From Thuidium tamariscinum (taxonomy: Eukaryota; Streptophyta; Bryopsida; Hypnales; Thuidiaceae): a stretch of 64,000 nucleotides of DNA. The notes under the pieces were generated by a model. The model did no database searches, was not told the DNA's origin, and worked only from the letters and a program-made list of their open reading frames with translations. This document shows positions 1-11,881 of the stretch, piece by piece. The first letter of the stretch is position 1; the number at the start of each line of letters is the position of its first letter. The DNA lies in the NCBI GenBank assembly GCA_947034885.2, contig OX344753.2:24072347-24136346 (forward strand), given 5' to 3'. The translations under genes and the position numbers were made by a program.

Positions 1-1000
1 AGGAGTATTTGAGGATCTTATAGTGTTGTTGTAGACTATTTGGTAAGCTCATGAATTTGTATTCTTCCTTAGTATGGCAAATCCAAGACTTCTTCAACCT
101 CTAGTTTCTACATTCAAGATCAATACCTCATCAAGATGGGGAGTCGATACATTCAAACTTTTACAATTTGACTAATAGCAACATACCCAGATCAACACGT
201 GTGGATGTCAACTTTGAAATTCATGAAGCAATCTCTTGAAGTTGGGCTCCCATATTGCCTTCTCAATCCGAAGACCTGATCCTCAATGCAACAAGTCACG
301 AATGAAATATTGCAACAACAAGAGAGATGGAAAATGCATTTATCATCACCACCATATCAATGCCTTCCCTACCATGGACAAAACTTTCGAGACTCTAGCA
401 TTCACTGGAATCCTTACAATAGCTTGGAGTCCAACCTTGAACTCACCTTCTTCCAGCTTTGCAGTCCATGTCCACCCTCCTGGAACTATTGAAACAGTCT
501 GCACTGAACCAGTTTTATGTGAGTTTGAGTCAATAAGAGTCCCTTGCCTTGTGACTGCTTGTCTCTTTGATCGGAGATTTGTGGTTTATCTGAAGTGTAT
601 GATCCACAAGTAAATGATTTGTAATCAGAGGCTTTTATGATTATGAATGTGTATATTCTAAGATGGCATAGAAAAATTACAGTTGAGGAAGCAATCAGTT
701 TCTGAAAATCTGGAGTGAGCGTCATTCTTGAGAACCAGTTGTGCCTCTTCAGGATTTCAAATGCACATAATTATGCTATTGCAAGGTTACATTGCAATGA
801 GTGAGACTGTCATTTTATAAAACTACTGCACTGATTTGAGGAACACTTGATGCACCTTTTTGGAACTGCAAAAAATCCCATGAAGGTTTGCACACCTACA
901 ATGGACACTGATTGCAACTGAGTGTACTGAGTTACTATTACTACACATAAGTTATTTTTGTTGGATCTTATTGTCAATTAAAAGGGTATTTCATGCACTT
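1..1000. other. Left edge, unassigned moderately AT-rich sequence
   Basis: This stretch is less AT-rich than what follows and has overlapping open frames of up to 125 codons on the plus strand (236-613) and 79 on the minus strand. None has a recognisable motif, and no splice pattern joins them. It could be the 3' part of a transcript entering from the left, or old coding debris. No function is claimed. Confidence 0.3.
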
Positions 1001-1639
1001 GAACATGCATTCTTTGGACAAGATATGAGTAATTAATGAATTTTCAAAGTATAGTTTGTAGATGTGATAAACACAATTTAAGACTATTATAGGTTTTTAT
1101 GTTTTGATTGTTTACACCTTATGTGGTCAATATCTATTTTTCTGTGACACTTTTTTAACATACTTTCGTCCATAATTGTTTTTCACTCATATTCCAATCT
1201 TCACACCATAATTTTGAAATTTTGAAATTTTAGTGAAATCTTTATTTCTACGTACCATTACTATTGTTTTATTTAAAATTTTCAATTATTGACACTTATG
1301 CACTTATGTATACATTTATAAACTTAAGCTTTAATTTAATTTCAACAATTTTTATTGTTTAAGAATGTTTGAATGGTATAAAAAATATTTAGTATAGGCA
1401 ACAAAAGAATGCTAAATTATAGAGGTAGTATCTTGAAACTGAAAATCTAACAAATAAATCACATAGACAACATATAGCTCTATTGAAGTATAGCTTATAC
1501 AGTCATGTATGTATCAAATATGTCAATTATCATTACTAAATTAGAAATTAATAAACTTACGAAGTTATCATAATGTATCTACTTTTAACGAAAATAAACT
1601 ATTAACTGCATGCAAAGTTGTTCACACACTTTGTACCAA
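1001..1639. other. AT-rich intergenic DNA
   Basis: Very AT-rich sequence with no open frame of useful length and no repeat structure that I could define. Confidence 0.6.
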
Positions 1640-1796
1640 CATAACATTTAGTAGCATTTATTGTCATTGCCTTCATTCTATAATAGATGGTGTAAAACAT
1701 TTCACACCCATCAATAACTAAGTGGACAAGTAGAGTCTTAATGTGATGAGTAGGGTGTATGAAGCTAAATGGACATTAAGACTACTAAATGTTTTG
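1640..1796. mobile_element. Palindromic MITE, family D copy 1
   Basis: The left end CATAACATTTAGTAG (1640-1654) is the inverted counterpart of CTACTAAATGTTTTG (1782-1796). Between them is an imperfect palindrome around 1690-1716 (ATGGTGTAAAACATTTCACA). A second element with the same end and the same kind of central palindrome lies at 40129-40306. No target duplication was recognised, so the exact borders are uncertain. It has no coding capacity, so it is a non-autonomous element if it is one. Confidence 0.5.
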
Positions 1797-1799
1797 TAT

Positions 1800-3972
1800 T
1801 AGGGTATGTTATGCCTTTGATGTACATTAGCTTTGAAATGTGTTCCCTTCTCTATTAGTTGGTAAATACTAGATTGTTCAACAATGTATAGTGTTGTACA
1901 CTCTACAATATATGTATTTATGTATGGCAATTATTGCCAATTTAGAGTGCATAATGACATTTTGTCACTATACACTCAAATTTTTTATTAATTAATTTTA
2001 AGATTTTGTAAGAAAAATAATAAATTCCCCTCCGGAGCCCCCTAGGTTTTAAGAAAATTTATTAATTAAAATGAATCCTCTCCCCTCCTTCCCCTTTCCC
2101 CTACTTGTAATTTTGAGAACTCAATTAACTTGACAATCAATATGGGACAATTGAAAATCCCGTATCCCATATCTTGTATTCACTCTTGTACCCATATTCA
2201 TACTTGTATTCACTATATTGAATATTTGTATCTAATATAACCAAATTAATATACTAATGAACATTATAGAAAGCATGAGGATGATACTTAGTATAAAATG
2301 TTGATGGATTCTTATGAATGCATATAAGACCTTATAAAACCTCAAGAGACCTAAATTTTTCTATTGAAATTTTTTTTACATATTGAATCTTTTAGTACTT
2401 TGATCACAAATAATGAAGAAATTTGAACCCACATTATTCCACATTGATCTCTTCAAAGTTTTAGTTTAATTATTATAACAAAAATTCATTACCAATAATA
2501 CAAATTCTAATATATGATGAATTTTTCAAAAGTGTGTATTTATAAATTGATTTGGAAATTTTGTTAAAGGTTTTTCCATATTTAATTATAAGAATTTTTC
2601 AAAGCTTTTGTCTACCATTTCTTCCTCTAGCTCATAAACAATGTTTCTAGTCTACAAGGCATGGTAAAGAATCAAACTTGATTTCATGTAGTTTTTCATT
2701 TTAAATATCTTCAAGCTTTTCTAAGATAATGTAATTCCAATAATCCAATCCTCATTCTATCATGGTTTCTTTTAGAAATTGCTAAAACCATAATTTTTGT
2801 GACACTTTGATGATATCATCTTGAACTTTTCTACCAAATTTAGCTTGTCAATATGAACTCAAGGAATATGCTCCAATAAAATGACAACATTTATCACTAT
2901 GGTCTCCATTTATGCCAAAAGATTTATGCTTTTTTTAATCATTCATTTTGTAATTATTATGATTTGTACAAAAGCATTACCTTAAAAAAAATCAAATGAA
3001 ATTGACTTTAATGTTTTTTTAATTATGAAAAAAATGAAGTTACATTTTGTAAATATACAAAGTCAAATTTTCAGCTTCTCTTTTTTGGACAATATTCAAA
3101 AGCTACAAGGCCCAATTTCAAAGGCTTGTAAGTCAAATCATACACTCATATGCCTTTAAACTTTTGGAATTATGCTAATAGCTTGTTGAGAGTACATATA
3201 AAAAAATTCATTTCAATTGAACCTATCTATTATGGCTACACCAAACTACCTATGGCTTGAAAAAGATGTCTTTTTGAGCTATAACTTTTTTATTACAATT
3301 TGTATTGGATTGATATTTTTAGAATGTAAAGATAGTAGCATTAGATGAGATTTGAGGCCTCCAAAAGATTGCAGGTTCCTAAACTATGGGAACGTTGAAA
3401 CTGTCACGAGAATGCAAAAATTGCAAAATTTAATATAGTCAAGACCGTACCACACCATTAATTTATTTATTTTTGAAAAAAAAGTGGATTTTTTTGCATT
3501 TCAAGACCAAAATTTATTTATTTTGAAAATTATTGGCTTGACAACAATAAGCAATTTCAAGAATTGTTTTGGGAACCAATCCAAAACGGACCTCTTGAGG
3601 TAGAACCTTAGTTTTCATCTGTAAGTAAATAATTATTTTAATTTTAATTTTTAGAAACATACTAATTCAAATCAAATATCTAGAAATATCTTCATGGCGA
3701 CTTGCTATTAGGATTTACTATAATATTTTTGTAGTCTTGACTTAAATGGTATTGACTAGTCTAAATGTATTTTTTTGTAAATAGAACTAATCTCATTGTT
3801 AGGAAGAAGCTTATTCTTTCTAGTCTTTGATTGTGTTGTTTTTAGTACAGAGTTTGTCCAATCTTGAGTCCATCTTGCTTTTGGAATCATATAATATTAC
3901 TAATCAACTCTAGGTGATCCATTTAGTTCCCCTAAGAAATGGCAAGAGCTTCCAACATTGCAAACTTAACAA
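1800..3972. other. AT-rich intergenic DNA
   Basis: About 2.2 kb of AT-rich sequence with frequent poly-A and poly-T runs. No coding region, RNA gene or clear repeat array was seen. A short C-rich patch lies near 2028-2105. Confidence 0.6.
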
Positions 3973-5756
3973 TACTAGAAGAAAAATGTATTCACTACAA
4001 CCAACTGCAATGCAATTATATGTCCTATGCAACTGCCGTGCAATTACAACCCTCTATATTTACACCAAATTGATGTTTATATTGTTGTAGTTGCAAAGTA
4101 GTTGCAAAGTAATTGCAAAATGAAGTTTAGAGTTACAAGAATGAAAAAGAAAAAGAATTGTAAGGTATTCTACATCCAATGTTTATTATAGTCGTTGACT
4201 AGTATTTGTGTGACTATTGTGTGACTATGCAACTATTGTGCAACTACTATACAACTGTACAACTATCATGCAACTATTGTGTGACTATGCGACTAATTGT
4301 CAACTACTATGCAACTAGAATTCAACTAGTAAGCAACTATATTACAACTTAAAAACAATTAGTATACAACCAAGAAACAACTAGGATTAAACCTCATATC
4401 AATTATCCCATATCAATTGTTAGGAGTACCATTAGATTAAACATATAAGAATCATAAGTTATAGCATCCTTGTATAATGAATTTTAGTAATGAAAATCTA
4501 ATATTTCTATATTTTGTACATTTCTACAATTTATAGATTTCTATAACTTGTAGATTTTTACAATTTTTAAATTTCTATACGGTGATTGCAAGAAACGGCT
4601 GTTCTTTTTGGCGTCACAATGGAAGTAACTTTTGTGCCATTGGTTATAACTTTGGGGGCATTAATCCAATGTACTTGAAATTTTTATTGAAGATGGTCAA
4701 CTTGATAGTAAGGAGATTCATTATTTTTCGAAAATTTCTAAAAAAAGTTTCTAATTAAATTTTAATTCACCTAATTTGTCACACTTAGCAATTTAAGGAT
4801 TTTTAGTATTGTGGAGTATCCAAAATTAATGATGTAGACTTGAAATTTTTATAGTCTATTTAATTTATACACTAGAGATTCATGTCTTCACCAAAAAGAT
4901 TTAAAAAAAACATTATTTTATGTCCTCTACATTGGTGCAAATAGGGGCCCCTTGCACATACAATTCTAAACATTGAAAATGGTTTCAAAATTATTCTTTT
5001 GGTGAAATCTCATCACCATCAATCCTTCCCAAATTGACAATTTTTTTTTATTTTTAAATTTTTTTTTCCTATTTTTTACAAATTAAAATGTGAAAATATT
5101 AATTTTCATGTGAATCTGCACTTTTCTAGTTCACCTAGTTAGAAAAATTTTCTACATTTTTCCTTCCTAGGGAACCTTCTTCTTAAAGATATATGCACTA
5201 AACATATTTTTTACATTTAAAAAAAAATAGTTTTCTAATTAAATAGTACTCCTAAAAGAAAAACACAAACGAGACAAAAAATGGGAGGCCTTTCTTGCAA
5301 CTACCCTATAGTCTACAAAAATCTACCAATTGTAAGAATTTGCAAAATTATAAAATTTTCTAAAATAGTGAAATCTATCAATATAAATATTTGGATTGCT
5401 AATCTCTAAAAAAGATAGATTTAAAATTTACAAATTTACAAATAATTGAGATTAAAAATTTTAAATCTACAAATAATTCAATTGCAAGCTAGTTGCAAAC
5501 TAGTGATAAACAAGTTGCAAGCCAGTTGCAAACCAATTGCAACAATCAAGTTCTACATCAGCAAGCACGTTGGAAAAGTTCATCAACGAAGTTATACAGA
5601 GACTATTGGATGGGAAACAATTTTGCCGCCTTTTGCAACTAGCTTACAATTAATGCAACTTGTTCACTGCAACTACACTCTCCAAATTCTCACCTAGTTG
5701 CAAATGCCCGATGCAACTGCAAAACTAGTTGCAAAACCCCTTGTTTTCTTTTAGTG
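3973..5756. mobile_element. CACTA (En/Spm)-like non-autonomous element carrying a nested insertion
   Basis: The right end reads TTTTCTTTTAGTG, whose complement begins CACTAAAAGAAAA. The left end reads TACTAGAAGAAAAATG, the same terminus with its first base changed. Just inside both ends are clusters of a short degenerate motif around GCAACTA/TTGCAA (about 4010-4400 and 5475-5735), the subterminal repeat layout typical of CACTA elements. Without the nested insertion at 4580-5306 the element is about 1.06 kb and non-coding. The expected 3-bp target duplication was not found (CAA on the left, TCT on the right), so the borders or the assignment could be wrong. Confidence 0.5.
4580..5306. mobile_element. 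4-bp-TSD element, family A copy 1 (nested)
   Basis: The left end is CGGTGATTGCAAGAAA and the right end is the complement of GGGTAGTTGCAAGAAAGG. The 727-bp body aligns by eye with the elements at 11155-11877 and 16643-17386. It is flanked by TATA on both sides (4576-4579 and 5307-5310), a perfect 4-bp target duplication. It lies inside a CACTA-like element and so is the younger insertion. It has no coding capacity. Confidence 0.7.
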
Positions 5757-6500
5757 TCTATGGTTAACATTGTATTTGTATTTTGTATTCATATAATATT
5801 TGTATCCATATTCTAAATTTGTATTTGAACAATTCGGATCATATAATCTCACAAAGATCATTGGCTTGTGATTTTTTGAGGAATTGATGGGATTTTGAAG
5901 GGGAAGTATTTTAAGATTAAAAAAAAATCAATCGCTTGTGATTTTTGAGAGAGGGAGAACTAATGACAAACCAAGATGTGTGAGCCCTCTTTTGGGGCCA
6001 TAATATGTTATATTTGTCCATGCCAACAATCTGTGTTAGTGGACTTACTATGCCTATGAGGTCACATTCATGACTGAGATTATAAAACTCCCTGTGATGT
6101 TTGTAACATACTGAACAATTTAATATTGTTTGAAAGGTCATTCACAAAAGGCACTTGTCATAGGTCCTGTACTCCTGTCCTCTTAGAGTTAATGCATTGG
6201 AGACCCTCCTCTTTTAGGAAAATAAAACGAAAGTAAAAATAAAAGTATCTAAAACTGGCAGCCAAGCTTACTATGCATCATATATGTCAATACTGTATAT
6301 AGGAATGATTCAGAGGCCAAAATTGTGTCCTAAATCACTCAAATACACCACCAGGAAAGACTGACATATATATTTAAGCTTCCAGGTACACCAGCCAGGA
6401 CAAGTGCTCCAGCCAAAAAACTGCCATTGAGTCTCCACCAATTGCCGTCTTGGACACTAACTAAAAGACTTCGTACCTACGACCCTTACTGCACATCGTT
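5757..6500. other. Intergenic DNA upstream of the GMD 3' end
   Basis: AT-rich sequence grading into the GC-richer gene island. It holds a small direct duplication (CTTGTGATTTTTTGAG at about 5865 and CTTGTGATTTTTGAGA at about 5935). No gene is supported. Confidence 0.5.
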
Positions 6501-7004
6501 GATCAATCCGATTTGACTTCACGAATCAAACAAACAAAAATCAAAACTCCATCGAAACCAAACAAGATCAGAGAAACAATTTGCACTAAATAATAGATTA
6601 AAAGAATGATGTTAACAAGCTTCCAAGTCCAATGCGAACTTGTGTCCTAAGTTCCACAGTATTGAAAAGGGTAATCCAACACCACAACCCTTCAGAATGG
6701 AATCCATCAGAAAGCCACACTACCTACAATCTCTCCGGCAACCCCAGACCCTGAGATTACGGCAAAATCCGGAGAATTGGCAAAACTCCAGTGAGGGGGA
6801 GCGCATTGAGTACCAGAACCATCCATCTTCAGCAAAATAGCGCTCTTTCCTTCTTAAGGTCCAGATCTCACAGTTCACTCGCACAGCATTCATCGTCTCT
6901 CTCGATTAGGCCAACTAGCTCGTCCATGAGCATCAGTCACTTCTCGCGATTCCGCAACAAGCTTGTGTTGATGGAAAGGAAATCCTAAACACAGCGTCTT
7001 CCTT
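6501..7004 (-). other. Probable 3' untranslated region and downstream flank of GMD
   Basis: Mixed-composition sequence directly after the GMD stop codon on the minus strand. The short open frames here on both strands look random. The poly(A) site could not be placed. Confidence 0.4.
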
Positions 7005-9484
7005 TCAAGGTTGTTGATGCGAATCCATGAACCCCGCATCCACAAGGACCTTCTCTCGCTTAGCCTTCTCCAAGTCGCCATCCACCATCATGGCCACGAG
7101 CTGCTTGAACTGCACTTCGGGTTCCCACCCCAAGAGCTCTTTGGCCTTCTTCGCCGATCCGCGCAGATTGTCGACTTCTGAGGGACGGAAGTACCGAGGA
7201 TCGATCTCCACGTGGTCCTTCCAATTCAAATCCACGTAACTGAACGCCTCCTCCAGAAACTCCTCCACGGTGTGCGAGTCTTCCGTGGCGAGCACGTAGT
7301 CATCAGGCTTCTCCTGTTGGAGCATGAGCCACATCCCTTGGACGTAGTCGCCAGCGAAGCCCCAGTCGCGAGAGGCCTTTAAGTTGCCCAGGTAGAGCTT
7401 CTTCTGGAGACCCACCTTGATGCGACCGATGGCGCGCGTGATCTTGCGGGTGACGAAATTCTCGCCGCGACGGGGAGACTCATGGTTGAAGAGGATGCCG
7501 TTGCAGGCGAACATGCCGTATGCTTCCCGGTAGTTCACGGTGTAGAAGTGGGCGGCCACTTTCGCTACAGCATACGGGCTGCGGGGATGGAAGACTGTGG
7601 TTTCGTCTTGAGGAGGAGGGGTGGCGCCGTACATCTCCGAGGAGCCCGCTTGGTAATAACGCACCTATGGATCACACATCAATATAGAATCAGTTACCGT
7701 TTACAATCGTTTCCACGGTACCGTTTTACGGGATCTGGACTGTGGCATTGCATGACAGAAGCTACGGTGATGAAGATTGAGTAGCTACCTCACTCGAAAC
7801 CTCGAAAAGCAAGCCACTTTAAAATACAAAGAGAAACACTGTTTTATCATCATCGTTCCGGTTTTCACAATCCACGATTCCACGTCTCTAGTGCAACAGG
7901 AACAGCCAAGCTTCCATAACAACAGTAGGAAAATCAGGAAAGGACCTGAACCCATTTCAGAAGCATAGGGACTGATCCGGACCTTGAGTCCGCGAAATCA
8001 CACGACCGTTTGTTCACAACAACAGAGACGTACAATCGTAGCCATCAACTATCAGATGAAATGTGTTATACATCACACGAGCATTCCTCAGTTTCAACGA
8101 TCTTAACACCGGAGACCTACCCTGCGGTGTGTACAGGCATCCATGTGGAGGCTGTCTCTTCCACGGACAGTCTGCAGCAGAGGTCCCGATTACACATGTG
8201 TCCCCGAAACGCAACAGCACGAGAGGTTTCATCCAACCGAGAGGTTGAAACCAGATCTCAAGTCCTCGTGTTCATTTCCTCAAACATCAGAGATTTGCAC
8301 TACAAAAAAGAGTTGACCCCTACTCAAACTTCTTCACACATTCACGCTCGATAAAAAGCTTCCTCACCTTCGCTCCGAAGTCAACAAAGAGTACAAAAAG
8401 AAAATATCATCCCAGAATGACTGGGGTGCGTCCATCACACAAGATAAACCAAGTAGATGCAGTGAAAAGGGAGGTCGACCCTGAGGTGACAACTAGTCTT
8501 ACAGTCTTCAACAATTTGCAAAAGCAGATTGTTGAAACACAAACGCACGTCACATTCCCCACAACAGACTCCGTGTCGCATGCGATTCTCTCCAAAATGA
8601 ACAGAGCCTAATCGGATCTGATGATAAAGTCACTGTTACAAACCACGTATTGAATAAACAAAATAATTCACAACAACGTTATCATAATGTTCCAACTCTC
8701 CGGGTCGTTGAACCGGAGAACTAGCACCCTAATGGTTTTTTGCATTCGTGTGCTTCGCCGTGGTCCATGAGATCTCGTGACACCGCACTCCATTTATAAC
8801 CATAGCATTCATAATGCAAACTTTTTCGAGGCTTCACGAAAGGTTTTGGAATAGTTGAAGGTTTTGCCGTGATCCATGAGATCCGGTGACAGCGTAACCG
8901 ATTCACAATCTTGGCGTTTCAAATGCAAACTTTTTCAAGGTTTCACAAAGGATTTGGAATCACAACCTTAGCATACCAGATGTAACTTTTTATAGATTTC
9001 ACGAAAGATCATGCAATCACAACCTCATTCCGAATGTAAGCCTTCCAAGCATTCACAGCAATCCTTTAAAAGGTTTGAGTACCTGTCGTCCCGTGCTAGC
9101 AATGTGAATGCGCACGGCTTCCAGGAGTCGAAGCGCGCCAGTGCCGACCACATCAGCAGTGTAGTCCGGATTCTCGAAGGAGACACCGACGTGCGATTGC
9201 GCGCCGAGATTGTAAACCTCGTCTGGGCAGATTGAGTCCACCCACTTACGCAGCGCCGACGCGTCGGAGAGATCTCCGTAGTGCAGCTTCATACGCGCGC
9301 TCGACTGGTGCGGGTCAATGTAAACATGCTCCAAACGCTGCGTGTTGAAATTAGACGATCGGCGAATGATGCCGTGCACTTCGTAGCCCTTCTTCAGCAG
9401 GAACTCCGTCAAGTAGGAGCCGTCTTGGCCAGTGATCCCCGTGATGAGCGCCTTCTTTAGGGGGGGCGACGTCTCGGGAGCCAT
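7005..9484 (-). CDS. GMD: GDP-mannose 4,6-dehydratase, two exons
   Basis: The coding exons are 9083-9484 and 7005-7664. They are joined across a 1418-bp intron with CAG/GTACTC donor and ATAG/GTGCG acceptor, phase 0 between Q134 and V135. The total is 1062 bp, or 353 aa plus stop. The protein is an extended short-chain dehydrogenase. It has the NADP-binding Rossmann motif GITGQDGS (G16, G19, G22) and a catalytic S142-S143-E144 and Y165-x3-K169 set. Family blocks such as [16 protein letters not shown] and DWGFAGDY are also present. The enzyme converts GDP-D-mannose to GDP-4-keto-6-deoxy-D-mannose in the cytosol, the first step to GDP-L-fucose for cell-wall and glycoprotein fucosylation. The length fits the plant family (Arabidopsis MUR1 is about 20 residues longer at the N terminus). 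I chose the MAPETSP start at 9484. An in-frame ATG at 9508 would add eight unconserved residues. Nothing looks broken. Confidence 0.96.
8757..9075. repeat. Degenerate repeats inside the GMD intron
   Basis: A block with GCCGTGGTCCATGAGAT at 8757 recurs as GCCGTGATCCATGAGAT at 8866, a spacing of 109 bp. A ~40-bp motif (AATGCAAACTTTTTC, then TTTCAC, then GGAATCAC) occurs in four increasingly diverged forms near 8816, 8921, 8978 and 9033. The last form ends beside the exon-1 donor site at 9082-9083. Confidence 0.6.
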
Positions 9485-10200
9485 GACGACGAATCTGCAA
9501 TACCACAATCCAACGAGAAGACGTCATTAAACAAGTATCCTCCATTCAAATCATATCCCAAACACCTCGTGCTTCCCCCCAAATGGATCTTACACTCTTC
9601 CCACATCCCGATGTCGCTCTAAATTACTCTCGATCTAGTGAACACCCCATGATTTCAACAGCATTGTACCAACTACCACACGAACGGTTTGCCCATCTGC
9701 AGAAACGCGCGCGTGCATTGGATCCATTCATGAATCCCGATGTTGCGAAATGTCCACAAAGCACTCCATTTCCTAACAATGCAGACCGCTCACAATGCAG
9801 AACCCTGTGTTCTGTTCCAATAAAGAAGGGCATCCATCCGAAGCACTAAGTGATGCGCACCTTCAGAAGAATACGTCGACTCGAAATGCAAGTTCGGAAG
9901 GAGACGACGAGCAGCTTGCTTGCTTTCAGATCTGGAAGGGAAGACAAGCACGGAAGTGTAGCTGTGAAGGTTGCATAGCCAACTGAACGCAGTGACAGTA
10001 TTCTCTTCCCAGATCTAGCCTTCGCGCTTTTAAAGGCGCGAAGGTTCACGCCGCAGAGGGAGCGCGGGGGAAACGCCACCAGCGGACTGAGGGTCCACCA
10101 AAAGGAAACCCGGCGTATCATTCGGAGGCAGTTGATCGATACACCGAAATGGTTATTAACCCGTAAATGCCAAGGCACCCAAATGTGGTGTCGAACAAAC
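9485..10200 (-). promoter_or_regulatory. GMD 5' leader and probable promoter
   Basis: A GC-richer flank upstream of the GMD start. It contains a hairpin at 10019-10044 (CCTTCGCGC stem) whose AT-rich centre reads CTTTAAAAG on the minus strand, a possible TATA-like box. GC content falls abruptly at about 10200. Open frames here have no family similarity. The transcription start is not determined. Confidence 0.4.
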
Positions 10201-10299
10201 TTTGAAGTTAAATAAAACCTTACCAAATTTCTATTTTTAGTAGTTTCTATTTTTAGTTCCTTTTGAAGTCTAATTTTAGCATCAATAATTTGACTTTGA

Positions 10300-10740
10300 A
10301 AATGAATGATTATGATTTTTCTATTCAAGATTTAGTGCAAGGGTACCCATTGCAATCTTGACATTTTGCAGTATTAAGGACTCTTAGAAATGAGCCTCAA
10401 ATACACTAGATCTTAAAGAAAAAATCACACTAAAAATTCATTAAAAAAAATTGTAGAGTAGATTTTGAGAAGCCATAAATTGATTGGGGTTATACTTGTT
10501 AGGCCCTTCAACCTCATATTTTTTTGGTGATCAACTTTTTAGATTTGACATGCAAAAAGAGAGCTCAAAGATTTTCATAGTTTTTACAGCCTCATGATCA
10601 AACATTATAATCTTTCAATCTGTAAATGATATTGTTGTGTTTTCTTTTCCTATGTCATCTCTAACATGTCTACTTTGTACTATTAAAACTCAAAAAAAAT
10701 TGATTCAACTTATCAAAATGTTGGATTTTTGTTCAATTTA
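10300..10740. repeat. Dispersed repeat, family B copy 1
   Basis: This segment aligns by eye with 41180-41560. Shared blocks include TCTATTCAAGATTTAGTG, GAGCCTCAAATACACTA, TTGTAGAGTA and ATTAAACATTATAAT-like stretches in the same order. It is non-coding and shows no terminal repeats, so it may be a fragment of a larger transposon. Confidence 0.55.
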
Positions 10741-11154
10741 GAACAAATTTCAAGAAGCGCAAAATAGGCCTTGGGCATTTAGAGATTCATTAGTAAGGTC
10801 TAAACTATTGTATATGAGGGTGTGGAAATGGAATTGCCACATCAATTTCGAAAGGCCCATATCACATTTTAAAAGGTCTATTGCTGAAGAAATGATTTTA
10901 GAGCATTTATCAATCAAAGTTGGATCCTTTATAATTTTTACACATGTCATTGAAAATGATGAATTTGTTGGTGCATTACCCTCTTTGCTCTAATGTCAAA
11001 AAAAAATGGACAATGAATAGTAAGAGACTCTAAGTGATTCTTTGACCATAGGATTTCTCCTTCATCCAAATCAATGCTTGATTTTTTATAAAATACATTG
11101 TGAATTGTGAATTTGATGAAATGAAGCATGTGATAAGTGTTTATAAGTATATTA
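10741..11154. other. AT-rich intergenic DNA
   Basis: Short open frames exist on both strands, but none is recognisable. No repeat was seen. Confidence 0.5.
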
Positions 11155-11877
11155 GGGTGATTGCTAGAAACACTTGTTTTATTTTGTGTCACATGTTGCA
11201 CGCTGATCTGTTTTTTGGCCATAATTTTTGTGATTTGGCTCCTATTGACTCAAGATTTGTACAGAAGGTACTAATAACTATCATAAGCCTTCCCTAATTT
11301 TTTTTATAATTTTCAAAAATAGTTTACTATCCAAAAATAGACCCCAATTGGATGTCACACTTGGCAATTTAGGGATTTTTAGTACCTGAGCTATACCTTT
11401 TTTTAATGATTTTAACATGAAATTTGGATGAGATGGTCTTCTAGTAGACTTCTAGCTCTCCAGGGAAGTATTTTTCTTAAAAGTTAATTTTGTGAGGTGT
11501 GGAGGTCTACAAAGTGAGCTCCCTTTTGATTGTATTTTGAAACATATAAAATATTATTTTGGTGGGTTTTTTTGTGAATGACCATCTCCATAAAGTTGTT
11601 GAAAATGGACACTTTTTATTTTTTGAAAATATCTATTTTTACTATTTTTTCCTAATTAAAACATGAAGATATGTATTTTCTGGAGGTTTGGCACTTTTCA
11701 AGTTCTCCTACTTAGAGAATTTTTCTATCCATTTCCTTCAGTGAAAACCTTCATCTTAGAGGTATATACATTATTCATATTTTTTTTTAAATTTAAAATT
11801 AATTTTTAAATTTTAAAGTACTTCCAAAAAAATCAGCCAAACACAACAAATAAGACAAGTGTTTCTTGCAATCACCC
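11155..11877. mobile_element. 4-bp-TSD element, family A copy 2 (best preserved)
   Basis: The 723-bp element starts GGGTGATTGCTAGAAACAC and ends with the complement of GGGTGATTGCAAGAAACAC. The inverted ends stay similar for about 33 bp, with an internal TTATTTGTTGTG block. It is flanked by ATTA at 11151-11154 and 11878-11881, a perfect 4-bp target duplication. The interior is AT-rich and has no transposase, so it is non-autonomous. Confidence 0.75.
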
Positions 11878-11881
11878 ATTA

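Noticed and set aside
236-613. 125-codon plus-strand frame at the left edge
   Set aside because: No domain, biased composition or splice context; other frames are equally open.
8010-8354. 114-codon plus-strand frame
   Set aside because: It lies inside the GMD intron on the opposite strand and has no recognisable features.
9846-10328. 160-codon minus-strand frame upstream of GMD
   Set aside because: It spans the boundary between the GC-richer promoter and AT-rich DNA and has no family similarity.
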